Below, piece by piece: positions 45,099-54,430 of a stretch of 64,000 bases of DNA (the first letter of the stretch is position 1; each line of letters starts with the position of its first letter). The notes below the pieces were generated by a model. It was not told where the DNA came from. It was given only the letters and a program-made list of their open reading frames with translations, and did not search any database. Source of the DNA: Streptomyces griseorubiginosus (lineage in GTDB: Bacteria; Actinomycetota; Actinomycetes; Streptomycetales; Streptomycetaceae). A program made the position numbers and the translations under genes. The stretch is from the NCBI RefSeq assembly GCF_001514195.1, contig NZ_KQ948748.1, forward strand, positions 1 through 64,000, written 5' to 3'.

Positions 45099-46223
45099 GT
45101 GCGGACGGTGCTGGATGACGAAGTCGACGTGTCCTACAGCCAGATCTACGTGAAAAGCGAGGACGCGTCCCCGTTCGGTGACATGGGGGACATGTTCGGC
45201 GGCCAATGCAATGGGCTGTGTGGTGCGGCCTGGCAGGGCACCCTGTGGTTGGTGACCGGACTGTTCTACGGCCGGGTCGGTTTCCGGGTCGAAGTGCACG
45301 ACGAACGGCCGGATGTGGACGAGGGCTGGGAGGAGATCGTCGAGGCACCGTACCGTCCGGTAGGGAGCGCCTCGCTGGTGGAATGGGGAGGCGGGAACTC
45401 CTGGGACCTGGGTCTGGCGGATACGGACTACAGGGTTCGGTACTCGGCCTCTGGGATGGACCGCGCGGCCGACGCGCACAGTCGTGGCGACGATGAGCCG
45501 ATGATCGACCGTTACCTGCTCCAGTTCTGGCCTTGCCCGCCGGAGCCGGACCGGGTGGTCAAGCAGACCAGCCCAGCTGCCGCCTACTGGCATAAGCACG
45601 TCCGCACGCTACCGCCCCCGGCACTGTCCGATCCGGACGAGGAGGTCCGGTGGAAGGCGGAATTGGACAGCTGGGGGGAGCTGGGGAAACGTATCGCGGC
45701 CGAGATGGCCGCCGAAGAAGCCGCCGAGGCCGCGCTGTGGGACGGCGCACTGCCCAGCCCGGCCCTGATGGGGGTGCGGGGGGAAGCCCGCGACTTGGCC
45801 TTGGCGGAACAGGAGTTGACCAGGGCACTCGTTGCCGTGGGCCCGGACAGACAGCGCAGGATCGCCGGCTGGGTGGCGCGCCGTGCCTACCAGGAGATCG
45901 GCATCGCCGAGCTGGACTGGGTGGCGCCCGCGCTGGATGCCGTGGAAGCAGGCGAGGCACTTCCCCCGCCTTTCGACTTGGTGGGCGGGGCCTGGAAACG
46001 GTTGCAGTCCGAACCCCGTGTGCCGCCGCGGATCGCGCCCATGTTGCGGGCCGGAGTCGACCAAGACTCCCCGGTGCGCCGGGCCGTGGGGACCCTCTAT
46101 GCCGCGTTGCTACGTACTCCTCTCCACGCGGTGTTGGCCGCCTTGGCGGAGGCTGTCCAGGCGTTCGGCGCCGATGCCCGTTTCCCGCTGGCCGAGCTCA
46201 AGGAGCAGTTGGGCGTCGATTGA
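45099..46223 (+). CDS. Hypothetical protein
   Basis: 374 residues. GTG 45099 follows AGAGGA and is preferred over GTG 45069. The N-terminal 150 residues are beta-rich with Cys-containing GGQCNGLCGAAWQGTLWLVTG and resemble actinobacterial proteins of unknown function; the C-terminal 200 residues are helical (RQRRIAGWVARRAYQEIGIA). No signal or membrane segment. It is monocistronic, upstream of an IS630 element, and faces away from the iterons. Confidence 0.6.
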   Translation: MRTVLDDEVDVSYSQIYVKSEDASPFGDMGDMFGGQCNGLCGAAWQGTLWLVTGLFYGRVGFRVEVHDERPDVDEGWEEIVEAPYRPVGSASLVEWGGGNSWDLGLADTDYRVRYSASGMDRAADAHSRGDDEPMIDRYLLQFWPCPPEPDRVVKQTSPAAAYWHKHVRTLPPPALSDPDEEVRWKAELDSWGELGKRIAAEMAAEEAAEAALWDGALPSPALMGVRGEARDLALAEQELTRALVAVGPDRQRRIAGWVARRAYQEIGIAELDWVAPALDAVEAGEALPPPFDLVGGAWKRLQSEPRVPPRIAPMLRAGVDQDSPVRRAVGTLYAALLRTPLHAVLAALAEAVQAFGADARFPLAELKEQLGVD

Positions 46224-46499
46224 GATGGGGCGGGCGCGCTGTGGGACCCTTCCTCGTACCCACGTGCCGTACCGCCCGGCACTCCTCCGCGGCGTTCGGG
46301 TCACACAGTGCACGCCGGGTTCTGTCCCCGGTGGCTGGGGACATCTTTGGTGAAGCGATTGCGAAGACGGTCCGTAGACACATGTCCGGGCGCCGGGGTG
46401 GCGCCGGTCGCTACGGATGGTGTGACCCGTCGCGCTTCACCGGTCCCGACGAGGAGAGGCAATGGAGACAGTGGTGCCGAGCGTGCTGACCAACCTTGT

Positions 46500-47605
46500 C
46501 TACTGATTTCCTCGGATTGTTGCCGGCTGGTGGGTGAGGCTGAGTCCGGTGCCGGCAAGGCAGCCGTCGATGAGGTCTGGCCGTAACTGGATATGGCGAA
46601 GGCTGCGGCGGAGGGCGCGTTCGAGGTGGTCGTCGTCGGTGAAGGCGGTGTTGGCCAGTGGGCCGCGCCGTAGCAGCGACCAGACACCTTCCGCCGGATT
46701 CAAATCCGGTGCATAGGAAGGCAGTTGGACGATGGTGAGCCAGTCGTGTTCGTCCGCGTACTGGCGCATGCCGACGGCGAGATGGGTATTGAGATTGTTC
46801 CATACAAGCACGATCGAGGCCTTGGGCTGGAGGTGCGCGCGCACCTCCAGGTCGCGGTAGTCGCGCCAGGAGAAGCTGTCGCGCCCTTTGCCTTTGTGCT
46901 TGCGGTGGCGGCGCGGCCGGTGGATCAGCCGGGAGGTTCCTCCTTGCTTGTAGCAGCACATGGCGGCGATCGACCAGCGGCGCCAGGAGCGGGCGCGCAC
47001 CCTACCCACCGGCGTGTGCTCACGTCGGCCCCAGGTGCGGGCCCGAGGCGGCGTCATGGAAAACCCCGCCTCGTCCTCGAAGACGATGCAGACCCCCAGC
47101 GCCGCCGCGGTCATTCCACCTGGGGCCACACATCCTTCTTCCACAGTTCGACCGCATGCTCGTCGCGTTCCAGCGCGCGGCGGGCCGGGCACTGCCAGGA
47201 CCAGCCGTGCCGGTGCAGCAGCCGCCAGACGGCCGCCGAGGAGCAGTCGATGCCGAACTTCCAGGCGATCAGCGCTTGGACCCGCGACAGGGTCCACCGC
47301 TGGTCCTCCCAGCCGTGCTCGGCCGGCCCGAGGGCCAACTCTTCCTCCAGCACGATGAACTGACCGTCGGACACCTTGGGAAGTTTGGCTGGTCCCGTGG
47401 AGGCGAGAGCCTCCATCCCGCCCTCCTGCCAAGTGCGACGCCAGCCCTCCACCGACCGCTCACTCACCCGCAGACCCCTCGCGATCACCGCGGTTCTCTC
47501 ACCGCGTGCGAACCGCTCACCTGCCTGGTACCGGATCCGCTCACGAAACTGCCGCCGCTCAGCGCAGCCCACCACCCTGCGCATACCGCATACCGCATAC
47601 CGCAT
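46500..47605 (-). CDS. IS630 transposase, two overlapping frames
   Basis: Frame A (47605 or internal ATG 47584 to 47111) encodes the HTH half: RFARGERTAVIARGLRVSER and SSAAVWRLLHRHGWSWQCPA. Frame B (to 46500) encodes the DDE half: VFEDEAGFSMTPPRARTWGR, VLVWNNLNTH, PDLNPAEGVWSLLRRG. The two join by a -1 shift near 47111-47160, a common IS630 arrangement; no obvious A-rich slippery heptamer is seen, so a frameshift mutation is possible. The stop codon TAG contains the terminal TA of the element. Confidence 0.75.
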
Positions 47606-47660
47606 GCCACCGGCCTACCGCAGGGATCAGCGTCCGACAACAGTCCGAAGAGATCAGTAA
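46501..47660 (-). mobile_element. Complete IS630-family element
   Basis: Imperfect terminal repeats are visible: ACTGATTTCCTCGGATTG at the left and, reading inward on the other strand, ACTGATCTCTTCGGACTG at the right, both directly next to TA, the dinucleotide target of IS630. Length is about 1.16 kb. Close to the right end there is a tandem GCATACC repeat (four units, 47581-47608). A related older fragment lies at 36.8 kb. Confidence 0.8.
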
Positions 47661-47789
47661 CTGGTCTCTCCCTACGGTTCGGCCCTGTCGTGTCCGGTTT
47701 GAAGTATCTTCCGGGGGAGCCAGCGACGGGCAGGTACTCGGTCTCCTGAACACGGCCGCTTGCAGGCCGAGCGCCCGGCACTGCTCAGG

Positions 47790-48031
47790 ACTTCGCCGCC
47801 GCCGGGAACCTCGCAGGCCCCCGTTGGGGTGACCCGGAGGACGACCTGCCCGGCGATTTCGAGCACGCTCGCACCGTGCACTACGCCGCGACCCGCCGGC
47901 CGACGGACCCGCAGGAGTTCATTGCCGACCTCAAGCGGCGCATGACGGCCAGTCTGCACCGGCTCTGGTCTGCCCTGGCGGATGGTTCCGCGGGCGGGGT
48001 GAAGTTCACCACCCGCAAGGGTGAGCCGTGG
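47790..48031 (+). pseudogene. Tn3-family transposase fragment
   Basis: Encodes HARTVHYAATRRPTDPQEFI and ADLKRRMTASLHRLWSALAD followed by GGVKFTTRKGEPWI, an internal region of actinobacterial Tn3-type TnpA. Both ends are missing and the sequence after GEPWI is unrelated. A relic. Confidence 0.55.
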
Positions 48032-48258
48032 ATCGCTGGTGGCCGCGTACGAGCGCATCGACAGGCCCGGACAGGGCACGCCGAGACCAGCATGCCTGCG
48101 CTGCATCTGCGCCTGGACGCGAACAAACGCCTCGACCTGGGGCGCCCATCGCCAGGGGGGGGTGGACCGCGGTCTCCACCCCCCGCCCTCGCATCCCCAC
48201 CCCGTGACCAGCCCGGAGGCCGATGGCAGGAGCGGGCATCGCGGCGAGGGTGGGGGGC

Positions 48259-48846
48259 ATGACAGCGAACATCGTGATCATGCAGCTGGTGATCCTGGCC
48301 GTGGTGCTCGAGTCCGATCTCGGCCGCCGCAAGATCGGCTGGTTCCGGGTGGGACGGCCGATCATCGGCGTCGGCCTCATCGTGCCGTTCTTCTTCACCT
48401 CACTGCCCACCGGCGGCAACGACCTGCTACTTCAGAGCGCTGGCACGCTGGCCGGGGCAGCGCTCGGGCTGTTCTCGGTCTGCCCGCTGCTGGTGTCCGT
48501 CGACTACCATCCGGATTGGCGACGGCGCTGGCCGCGCACCTCGCGTACTCCGGGCAAACCCGCTGCGGTCAGCCGCTCGGGGGCTGGTTACGCGGCGGTC
48601 TGGATTGCTGTGACCGCCGCCCGGCTCGGCTTCGCCTACGGCGCCCAGCACATCTTTCCGGTTGGGCTCGGCGTGTTCATGACCACCCACCATCTGAGTG
48701 ACACCGCTCTGACGAACGGCTTCATCTTCCTGTCTGTGAGCATGAGCCTGTTCCGCAGTCTGGGACTGTGGGTGCGAGGCCGCGCGTGCCGGGCCCGGGC
48801 CGTCCCGGTCGTGAGCGTCGCGCATACGGTGGGCGTTGCACGATGA
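48259..48846 (+). CDS. Multi-TM membrane protein (CcdC/DUF1453-like)
   Basis: 195 residues from ATG 48259. Hydrophobic segments include NIVIMQLVILAVVLES, IIGVGLIVPFFFTSL, AGTLAGAALGLFSVCPLLVS, GYAAVWIAVTAARLGFAYGA and NGFIFLSVSMSLFRSLGLWV, about five helices. The layout E-S-D-L-G-R-R-K-x-x-W-x-R-x-x-R-P resembles CcdC/DUF1453-type proteins. It is upstream of a two-component system through a tiny coupled ORF, so it may be a sensor accessory or the regulated function. Confidence 0.65.
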   Translation: MTANIVIMQLVILAVVLESDLGRRKIGWFRVGRPIIGVGLIVPFFFTSLPTGGNDLLLQSAGTLAGAALGLFSVCPLLVSVDYHPDWRRRWPRTSRTPGKPAAVSRSGAGYAAVWIAVTAARLGFAYGAQHIFPVGLGVFMTTHHLSDTALTNGFIFLSVSMSLFRSLGLWVRGRACRARAVPVVSVAHTVGVAR

Positions 48847-48941
48847 TCCTCATACCGCTGCTCATCCGGATCATCCGCACTGTCCGCGCGCTTCGGGCAC
48901 GCTCCTCAGGCACGCAGTCCTGGGATAATCAGGACCGATGA
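48843..48941 (+). CDS. 32-residue peptide coupled at both ends
   Basis: MILIPLLIRIIRTVRALRAR followed by a polar tail. Its ATG overlaps the upstream TGA (ATGA) and its own TGA overlaps the kinase ATG (ATGA), so it spans the gap exactly. The hydrophobic-basic N-terminal half could be a membrane-associated helix. Precise double overlap suggests a translated linker peptide or leader; it could still be a chance frame. Confidence 0.45.
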   Translation: MILIPLLIRIIRTVRALRARSSGTQSWDNQDR

Positions 48942-50143
48942 GTATCACCCACAGGTTCAGGCCGGCCGCGGACCATCCCGGGATTGGGCTAAGCGGCATG
49001 ATCCCCGACCCGCGGGCGCGCGTCGCGGTCATGCTGGCGGGGCTGGGGGTGTCGATCTGGATCAACGTCGTCACACTCCCCGCCGACCCGGGGATCGTGG
49101 CGCCCCTCGCTCTGGCCGTCGCGTCGCTGGCGTGGCTTGCCCTGATCGCCGGCACCCGCGGAGGCCACGTGGCCGTGGTCGCCGCGGTGATGTGCGCGGC
49201 CGGGGCGGTGATCGCCGTCACCGATACCAACGGGCTGATCTTCACCGGCGTCGCGGCGAGCATGGCCGCCGTCGCATTCGATCCGGTCGCCGCTCTCGTG
49301 CTGTCCACCGTCGGCCCCGTCGCCCACTGTCTCGCAGCGATCCCTCACGGGCCGTTTCCCGGGCGCCTACTGGCCACCGCCGCTGTGGCCCTCGCCGGAC
49401 TGGTGGCCGGTGCGAGCCGACGCGAGATCGACCAGCGAGCCCGGCGCAGCACGCTGGTCGCCACGGAACGCCGGCGTACCGAGCTCGCTCGAGCCGAGGC
49501 GGAACTCGCCGGTGAGCGCAACCGTCTCGGCCGCGAACTGCATGATGTGCTCGCCCATACCCTCGGCGCCCTGTCGATCCAGCTCACCGTTATCGACACC
49601 CTCGCCCGCAACAACGCGCCGCGCGAGAAGCTCATCACACAGATCGAGCTCGGTCACGAGCTGGTCAGCACGGGCCTGGACGAGGCACGCCAGGCGGTCC
49701 TCGCGCTGCGCGGTGAGAGCGCACCGCTGGCCGCGCAGCTCGAACGGCTCTGCGAATTCCATCAGGCAGAGCTCGAGGTGGATGGTGGCTGGCATGAGCT
49801 CGAAGCCGACACCACGCTCACGCTCTACCGACTCGTCCAGGAAGCGCTGACCAACGCCGTCAGACATGCCCCCGGCGCGCGCGTGGGCGCGCGGGTCGGC
49901 TTCGGTCCGCGGGACGTGACCGTACGCGTCAGCAATACCAGACCCGCCCCGGGCCCGGACACACCCCCGACGCTGCGCGTGAGCGGCGGCGGTTTCGGGC
50001 TCCGGGGCATGAGGGAACGCGTCGAGCAGGCATGCGGCGATCTTCAGGCGGGTCCTACGCCCGACGGCGGATGGCAGGTCACCGCACGAATCCCCTACCG
50101 ACAGGCCAACCCGGGCAACCGCAGCGACGGGAGTGACCGATGA
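48938..50143 (+). CDS. NarL-type sensor histidine kinase
   Basis: 401 residues. Five or six hydrophobic helices at the N-terminus (VAVMLAGLGVSIWINVVTLP, PLALAVASLAWLALIAGT, VAVVAAVMCAAGAVIAV and more) form an integral-membrane sensor. LGRELHDVLAHTLGALSIQL is the HisKA_3 box with the phospho-accepting His; LVQEALTNAVRHAPGA and GGGFGLRGMRERV are the HATPase_c N and G boxes. It overlaps the response regulator gene by four bases (ATGA). Signal unknown. Confidence 0.92.
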   Translation: MSITHRFRPAADHPGIGLSGMIPDPRARVAVMLAGLGVSIWINVVTLPADPGIVAPLALAVASLAWLALIAGTRGGHVAVVAAVMCAAGAVIAVTDTNGLIFTGVAASMAAVAFDPVAALVLSTVGPVAHCLAAIPHGPFPGRLLATAAVALAGLVAGASRREIDQRARRSTLVATERRRTELARAEAELAGERNRLGRELHDVLAHTLGALSIQLTVIDTLARNNAPREKLITQIELGHELVSTGLDEARQAVLALRGESAPLAAQLERLCEFHQAELEVDGGWHELEADTTLTLYRLVQEALTNAVRHAPGARVGARVGFGPRDVTVRVSNTRPAPGPDTPPTLRVSGGGFGLRGMRERVEQACGDLQAGPTPDGGWQVTARIPYRQANPGNRSDGSDR

Positions 50144-50829
50144 GCCCCACACCGACCTTCGTGATCATCGCTGACGACCACCAGGTCGTCCGCGAAGGCC
50201 TGGCCACCATTCTCGGCGCCGTCGACGGGGTGCATGTCGCCGGGATGGCGGCGGACGGCGCGCAGGCCGTCGATCTGGCCGTCGAACATAAGGCCGACGT
50301 GGTCTTGATGGACCTTCACATGCCTGGCACTGACGGCGTCGAGGCCACACGCCGGCTGAAGACCGAGCGTCCGGCCACGGCCGTCGTGGTACTTACCACC
50401 TACACCGACGACGACTCCATCCTCGCCGCACTCGAGGCAGGCGCCACCGGGTACCTGACGAAGAACGCCTCCGCCGCGGATATCCACCGCGCCATTAAGG
50501 CCGCCGTTTCCGGCCACACTATGCTCGACCCGCTCGCCGCCGCCCGCCTGATCCACGCTAGCCGCCGCAACGACCCGGGCCACCCCGGGGAGGACGCCCC
50601 CCTCCCCGACGGCCTTACCGAACGTGAGGGCCAAGTGCTCAGCCTGATTGCGCAGGGACTGTCCAACGCGGAGATCGCCGCCAGGCTGTACCTGAGCCGC
50701 TCCACGGTAAAGAGCCACATCAACCATATCCTCACCAAGACCGGCAGCCGCGACCGCCCGCAGGCCATCGTGTACGCGCACCGGCATGGAATCCATACCG
50801 AGGAGGACTCAGCCCAGCGGAACACATGA
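50140..50829 (+). CDS. NarL/LuxR-type response regulator
   Basis: 229 residues. Receiver domain with acidic IIADDHQVV, phospho-Asp in VVLMDLHMPGTDG, Thr in VVVLTTYTDD and Lys in YLTKNASAAD. The C-terminal LuxR helix-turn-helix is TEREGQVLSLIAQGLSNAEI followed by LYLSRSTVKSHI. It is the cognate partner of the overlapping kinase. Likely targets include the membrane protein upstream, but no operator repeats were identified. Confidence 0.94.
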   Translation: MSPTPTFVIIADDHQVVREGLATILGAVDGVHVAGMAADGAQAVDLAVEHKADVVLMDLHMPGTDGVEATRRLKTERPATAVVVLTTYTDDDSILAALEAGATGYLTKNASAADIHRAIKAAVSGHTMLDPLAAARLIHASRRNDPGHPGEDAPLPDGLTEREGQVLSLIAQGLSNAEIAARLYLSRSTVKSHINHILTKTGSRDRPQAIVYAHRHGIHTEEDSAQRNT

Positions 50830-50929
50830 CGGGCCGGCCCCGTGAAGGCTTCAAGATCAACTAATTGCCCCTTTGACGCCTTACCAGTTCTCACACCCCT
50901 GGTAGCCGTTGACGTCCCGGATCATCCAC

Positions 50930-51225
50930 GCGTGCTCATACGCCGCGTCTTCGGCCGATCGGCATCCGCGGCGGCCGGTTTCTCCAGCCCGACCACGTCC
51001 GCGACAGCGCAGGCGCTGGTAGCGGGGGCGCTGGCGGCGTACAACCGGCTGACCAACTCCTCCAGCTCCTGTTGCGGGCGGCCCGGCCGGTCAGTAGCTC
51101 GCGCAGTGACTCGGCCGCCACGACGGTGGACAACCCGTCGGAGCACAACAGATATCGGTCACCGGCTGCGGCCCCGTGCAGCGACAGGTCCGGCCCCTGT
51201 GGCGCAGACGGTCAACAGCGGACCC
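50930..51225 (-). pseudogene. PP2C-type phosphatase 3' fragment
   Basis: LLCSDGLSTVVAAESLRELL and, after a frameshift, ELEELVSRLYAASAPATSAC followed by VADVVGLE are the C-terminal part of PP2C Ser/Thr phosphatases (GDRYLLCSDGLS...D..T.vvvdv). The catalytic N-terminal half is missing. Confidence 0.65.
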
Positions 51226-51342
51226 ATACGTATGGGGCTGATGATTGGCGAACGAGAAGTCACGCTAAGGAGCGCGGGTGATGCGGCTTAGCGTGACTTC
51301 TCGTTTTTGAGCCACTGACCGGGTGTTTCATAGGTGTTCGCC

Positions 51343-51530
51343 TGTGAAGCGGCGCTACCGTCGCCGACCCCGACATGCTCGCCATGATCCTCCACCTGCG
51401 CGAGCAGGGCCTCAGCCTGCGCGACATGGCCGCGAAGCTCGTCATCACCACCGGCAAGAAGAAGGGCCAGCATCCCTCACCCGCCACCGTCATGCGCATG
51501 CTCCGCGAACACGACGAGGCAGGCCGCTAC
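51343..51530 (+). pseudogene. Large serine recombinase 3' fragment
   Basis: ADPDMLAMILHLREQGLSLR and KKKGQHPSPATVMRMLREHD match the C-terminal DNA-binding end of actinobacterial recombinases. The resolvase catalytic domain is absent and an in-frame stop precedes the fragment. Confidence 0.6.
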
Positions 51531-51778
51531 GACCGCTGGTTCGTGATCCACCTCTACTTTTCGGCTGGTGTCTCAGCCAGGACTCCAGGGCCGAGTTGCT
51601 TGGTGCGTCGTGCCTGTTCCTGAGCCCGACATGACAGGACGTCGGCTGTGACAAGGTCGGCGAAGGGCTCGTTGGGCTGGCATGAGTAAAGGCATGGCCA
51701 GGACGGCATGCGGGCTGGTCCGCGTCGGTGAGGATGTCAGCCATGGGTCCGCGCCTCACTGCATCCATGGCAGACACC

Positions 51779-52340
51779 TCAGGTGCTCAGGCCGGCGCTG
51801 GTCAGCCAGATGTGTTCGCAGGTCGCGGATGCCTCTTGCAGCTGCTCGCGGGACTCTTGCGAAGCGTGGTAGAAGGTCCGCTCGATCATCCAGCACAGGG
51901 CGCGTGCCATCGCTGAGGCCTGTGCTGGTTCGGTGCCAGCCTGGATGCCGGCTCGCTCCAGGACAGCGGTGATGGCCGTGACGAACAAGTCGGCTGTGTG
52001 CTTCCACAGTTCGCCGATCTCCGGAACGGTCAGCGACAGGTCGATGGCCGTGCGCATGATCAGGCCGTGCTCGTTCCACAGCTCGACCGTTCGTTGCATG
52101 GCTGCTGCGATGGCCTGGCGTGGATCGTCGGTCTGCGCGGTGGCCCGGGACCGTTCCCACAGGTGCTCGACGGTCCGCGCCACGAGTGCCGTGACCACTT
52201 CTTGTTTGGAGCCGAAGTAGAAGTACAGGGCGCCCCGTGTGATGCCAGCGCCCTGGGCGATGTCGCCGACGGTCATGGCGTCGTAGCCCTGTTGCGCGAG
52301 CAGGGTCGCGATCTGAGCCTCGCGCAGGCCCAGCAGTGGA
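51779..52340 (-). pseudogene. TetR-family regulator, 5' truncated
   Basis: LREAQIATLLAQQGYDAMTV, GDIAQGAGITRGALYFYFGS is the TetR HTH; the ligand-binding domain then runs to a normal stop at 51779. No start codon exists upstream of the first helix, because transposase-like sequence replaces it near 52340. Starting at the internal ATG 52276 would delete helix 1, so the product is probably inactive. Confidence 0.6.
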
Positions 52341-52479
52341 CCGAACTGAACACCGCACTACGCCAGATCGCCGGCGCAGCCGCCGCCCAGCAACTCGATC
52401 TGCCCGCCCGCCAGACCGCCCCCGCACGATCGAAGCCCCGCTACACTCCCGCCCCCTGGTCAGAGGTGTCGGGAGTGTA

Positions 52480-52723
52480 GTTGGCTGCCGGCATGTCAGG
52501 GGCGGTCTTGCCGGACCGCCCCTCCAACGAATGACAGTAGACGGTCTGCCACGGCCCATACTGCTCGGGCAGATCAGGCCAGGGCACCCCGGTACGGGCC
52601 CGGAACAACCCCGTTGACCACTGTGCGGTGATCGGCCCACTGCCCACCAGGATTGCCGTTGGCGGACAGTAACGGCTCGACCTTCTGCCATTGCACGTCC
52701 GTCAGTTCATGCCGCAGCACCAT
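52480..52723 (-). pseudogene. IS5-family transposase 5' fragment
   Basis: MVLRHELTDVQWQKVEPLLS, then in another frame FRARTGVPWPDLPEQYGPWQ and TVYCHSLEG, the N-terminal domain of IS5-type transposases. A frameshift separates the halves, and the catalytic domain is missing. Confidence 0.7.
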
Positions 52724-52820
52724 AAGACGCCCCTGCCCAGACGGAACACTGATCCACCCACGCAAGCAAGAGCCATCAGAAGCGCCCTAACCCCCAACCT
52801 CATCCATCCACGCCCCCCGG

Positions 52821-53774
52821 TCAGGACGAGGCTGTCGTCAAGGTCTGTAGTTCGGTGTCCGACAGATGCAGGTCCTGCGCGGCGAAGAGCGCCGGCAGCT
52901 GTTCGACGGTGCGTGCGGAGGCGATCGGCGCGGTCACGGTCGGCTGCTGCGCGAGCCAGGCCAGCGCCACAGTGGCCATCTCCACCCCCCGCGCCGTCGC
53001 GATCTGCTCCAGCGCGTTGAGTACCTTCACGCCGCGTTCAGTGTCCGCGTAGCCACCGGCGAGTCCGGGAAGGTTGCGCGCGTTCTCGACGCTCTTCCCG
53101 GGACGGTACTTGCCGGTGAGGAAGCCGGAGGCGAGTGCGAAGTACGGAACGCAGGCCAGCCCTTCGCGCTGCACGACCTCCCGGCGCGCACCCTCGTAGG
53201 TGTCGCGCGAGACGAGGTTGTAATGCGGCTGCAGAGCCACGTAGCGGGCCAGCCCTTCGCGATCGGAGAAGGCCAGTGATGCAGAAAGCCGTTCGGGGCT
53301 GATGTTGGAGGTCGCGATGGCACGCACCTTGCCAGCCTTCACGAGATCGTCGAGAGCGGTGATGATCTCATCTACGGGGATGGATTCGTCCCGGTCGAAA
53401 TGAGTGTAGTAGAGATCGATGTGGTCGGTACGCAGCCGCCGTAGTGACTCCTCGGCAGCGGCCTTGATGTTGGCGGGTGCAAGGCCCATGAACTTCGGGT
53501 GGTCGCCGACCTTGGTTGCGACGACCACGTCGTCGCGGTTGCGTCGGGTGGCGAGCCAGTCGCCGATGATGCTCTCAGACTGTCCCGGCTCGTTGCCGGG
53601 AAAGTAATTCATGTACGAGTCGGAGGTATCGATGAAATTGCCGCCTGCGGCAAGGTAGGCGTCGAGTACCGCAAACGACTGGGTTTTGTCGGCGGTCCAG
53701 CCGAAGACGTTGCCGCCCAGGCAGAGACGGGAAACGAGGAGGTCGGACGAGCCGAGGGTGCGAAGTTCAGTCAC
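52821..53774 (-). CDS. Aldo/keto reductase
   Basis: 317 residues from GTG 53774. The (beta/alpha)8 AKR fold is clear: LGSSDLLVSRLCLGGNVFGW, NFIDTSDSYMNYFPGNEPGQSE with the catalytic Asp and Tyr, VVATKVG with the Lys, HIDLYYTHFDRD with the His. NADPH-binding features are in the C-terminal half (SARTVEQL). It would reduce aldehydes or ketones. No ribosome-binding site stands out. It is isolated among IS fragments and seems to be an intact cargo gene. Confidence 0.9.
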   Translation of the reverse strand: MTELRTLGSSDLLVSRLCLGGNVFGWTADKTQSFAVLDAYLAAGGNFIDTSDSYMNYFPGNEPGQSESIIGDWLATRRNRDDVVVATKVGDHPKFMGLAPANIKAAAEESLRRLRTDHIDLYYTHFDRDESIPVDEIITALDDLVKAGKVRAIATSNISPERLSASLAFSDREGLARYVALQPHYNLVSRDTYEGARREVVQREGLACVPYFALASGFLTGKYRPGKSVENARNLPGLAGGYADTERGVKVLNALEQIATARGVEMATVALAWLAQQPTVTAPIASARTVEQLPALFAAQDLHLSDTELQTLTTASS

Positions 53775-54028
53775 GTCAAAACCAACGTGCGCCCGGTTGC
53801 CGGAAGTTCCGCGCGGGCCGCATCGCCGATTTCTGCGCGCGCACTTCAGAGCGGGCATCTGAGGAGTACTGCGATGGGCCCCGAGAAGCCGTGGACCACA
53901 CGGTCCCGGCGCGCGCGGACTTCCTGCGTTCCTGCAAAGCCCCTGCCGGCATGACCTATGAAGATCCTCTGTCTTGAAGCCGCTGGTCACGGGGCTGATG
54001 TGAGTAGTTCCTCCACGACCCTCCCCTG

Positions 54029-54172
54029 CTCGTTCCCACGCTGGACCGCCTGAAGGACCTGGGGCCACTGCCCGACGACATCACAGTGCACTTGGACGCC
54101 GGCTACGACTCGGACAAGACCCGCACCGAACTCGCCGCCCGCCGCCTGCACGGCCGCATCGCGCACAGGGGA
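54029..54172 (+). pseudogene. IS5-family transposase fragment
   Basis: Encodes LDRLKDLGPLPDDITVHLDA and GYDSDKTRTELAARRLHGRI, the middle of IS5-type transposases (HLDxGYDS..TR..L...G). Only about 48 codons remain. The 300 bp between the aldo/keto reductase start and this point shows no gene. Confidence 0.6.
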
Positions 54173-54214
54173 CCGAGGCCATCGATGTCCTGGCCGCCGT
54201 CGCCCTGTACCCGG

Positions 54215-54430
54215 TCATGACTTTGGTGACAGTCGGGTGATCGGTGGCTGGCTGCCGAGCGCAGTGTGTCGGCGGACAGTGTTGTAGAAGTGGACCCAGG
54301 GCGCGAGTGCGTCGGCGCGTTCTGTAATGCTGGCAAAGACCTGGTGGTAGGCCCACTCGGCCTGCAGAGTCCGGTTGAAGCGTTCCACCTTGCCGTTGGT
54401 CCAGGGGCAGTGGGGACGGGTTCGTGGGCC
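54215..54430 (-). pseudogene. IS481-family transposase 3' fragment
   Basis: PHCPWTNGKVERFNRTLQAE followed by WAYHQVFASITERADALAPW and FYNTVRRHTALG is the C-terminal part of IS481/IS3-type integrase-core transposases, with the catalytic Glu in GKVERFN. It interrupts the Tn7-like TnsB gene. Confidence 0.75.
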
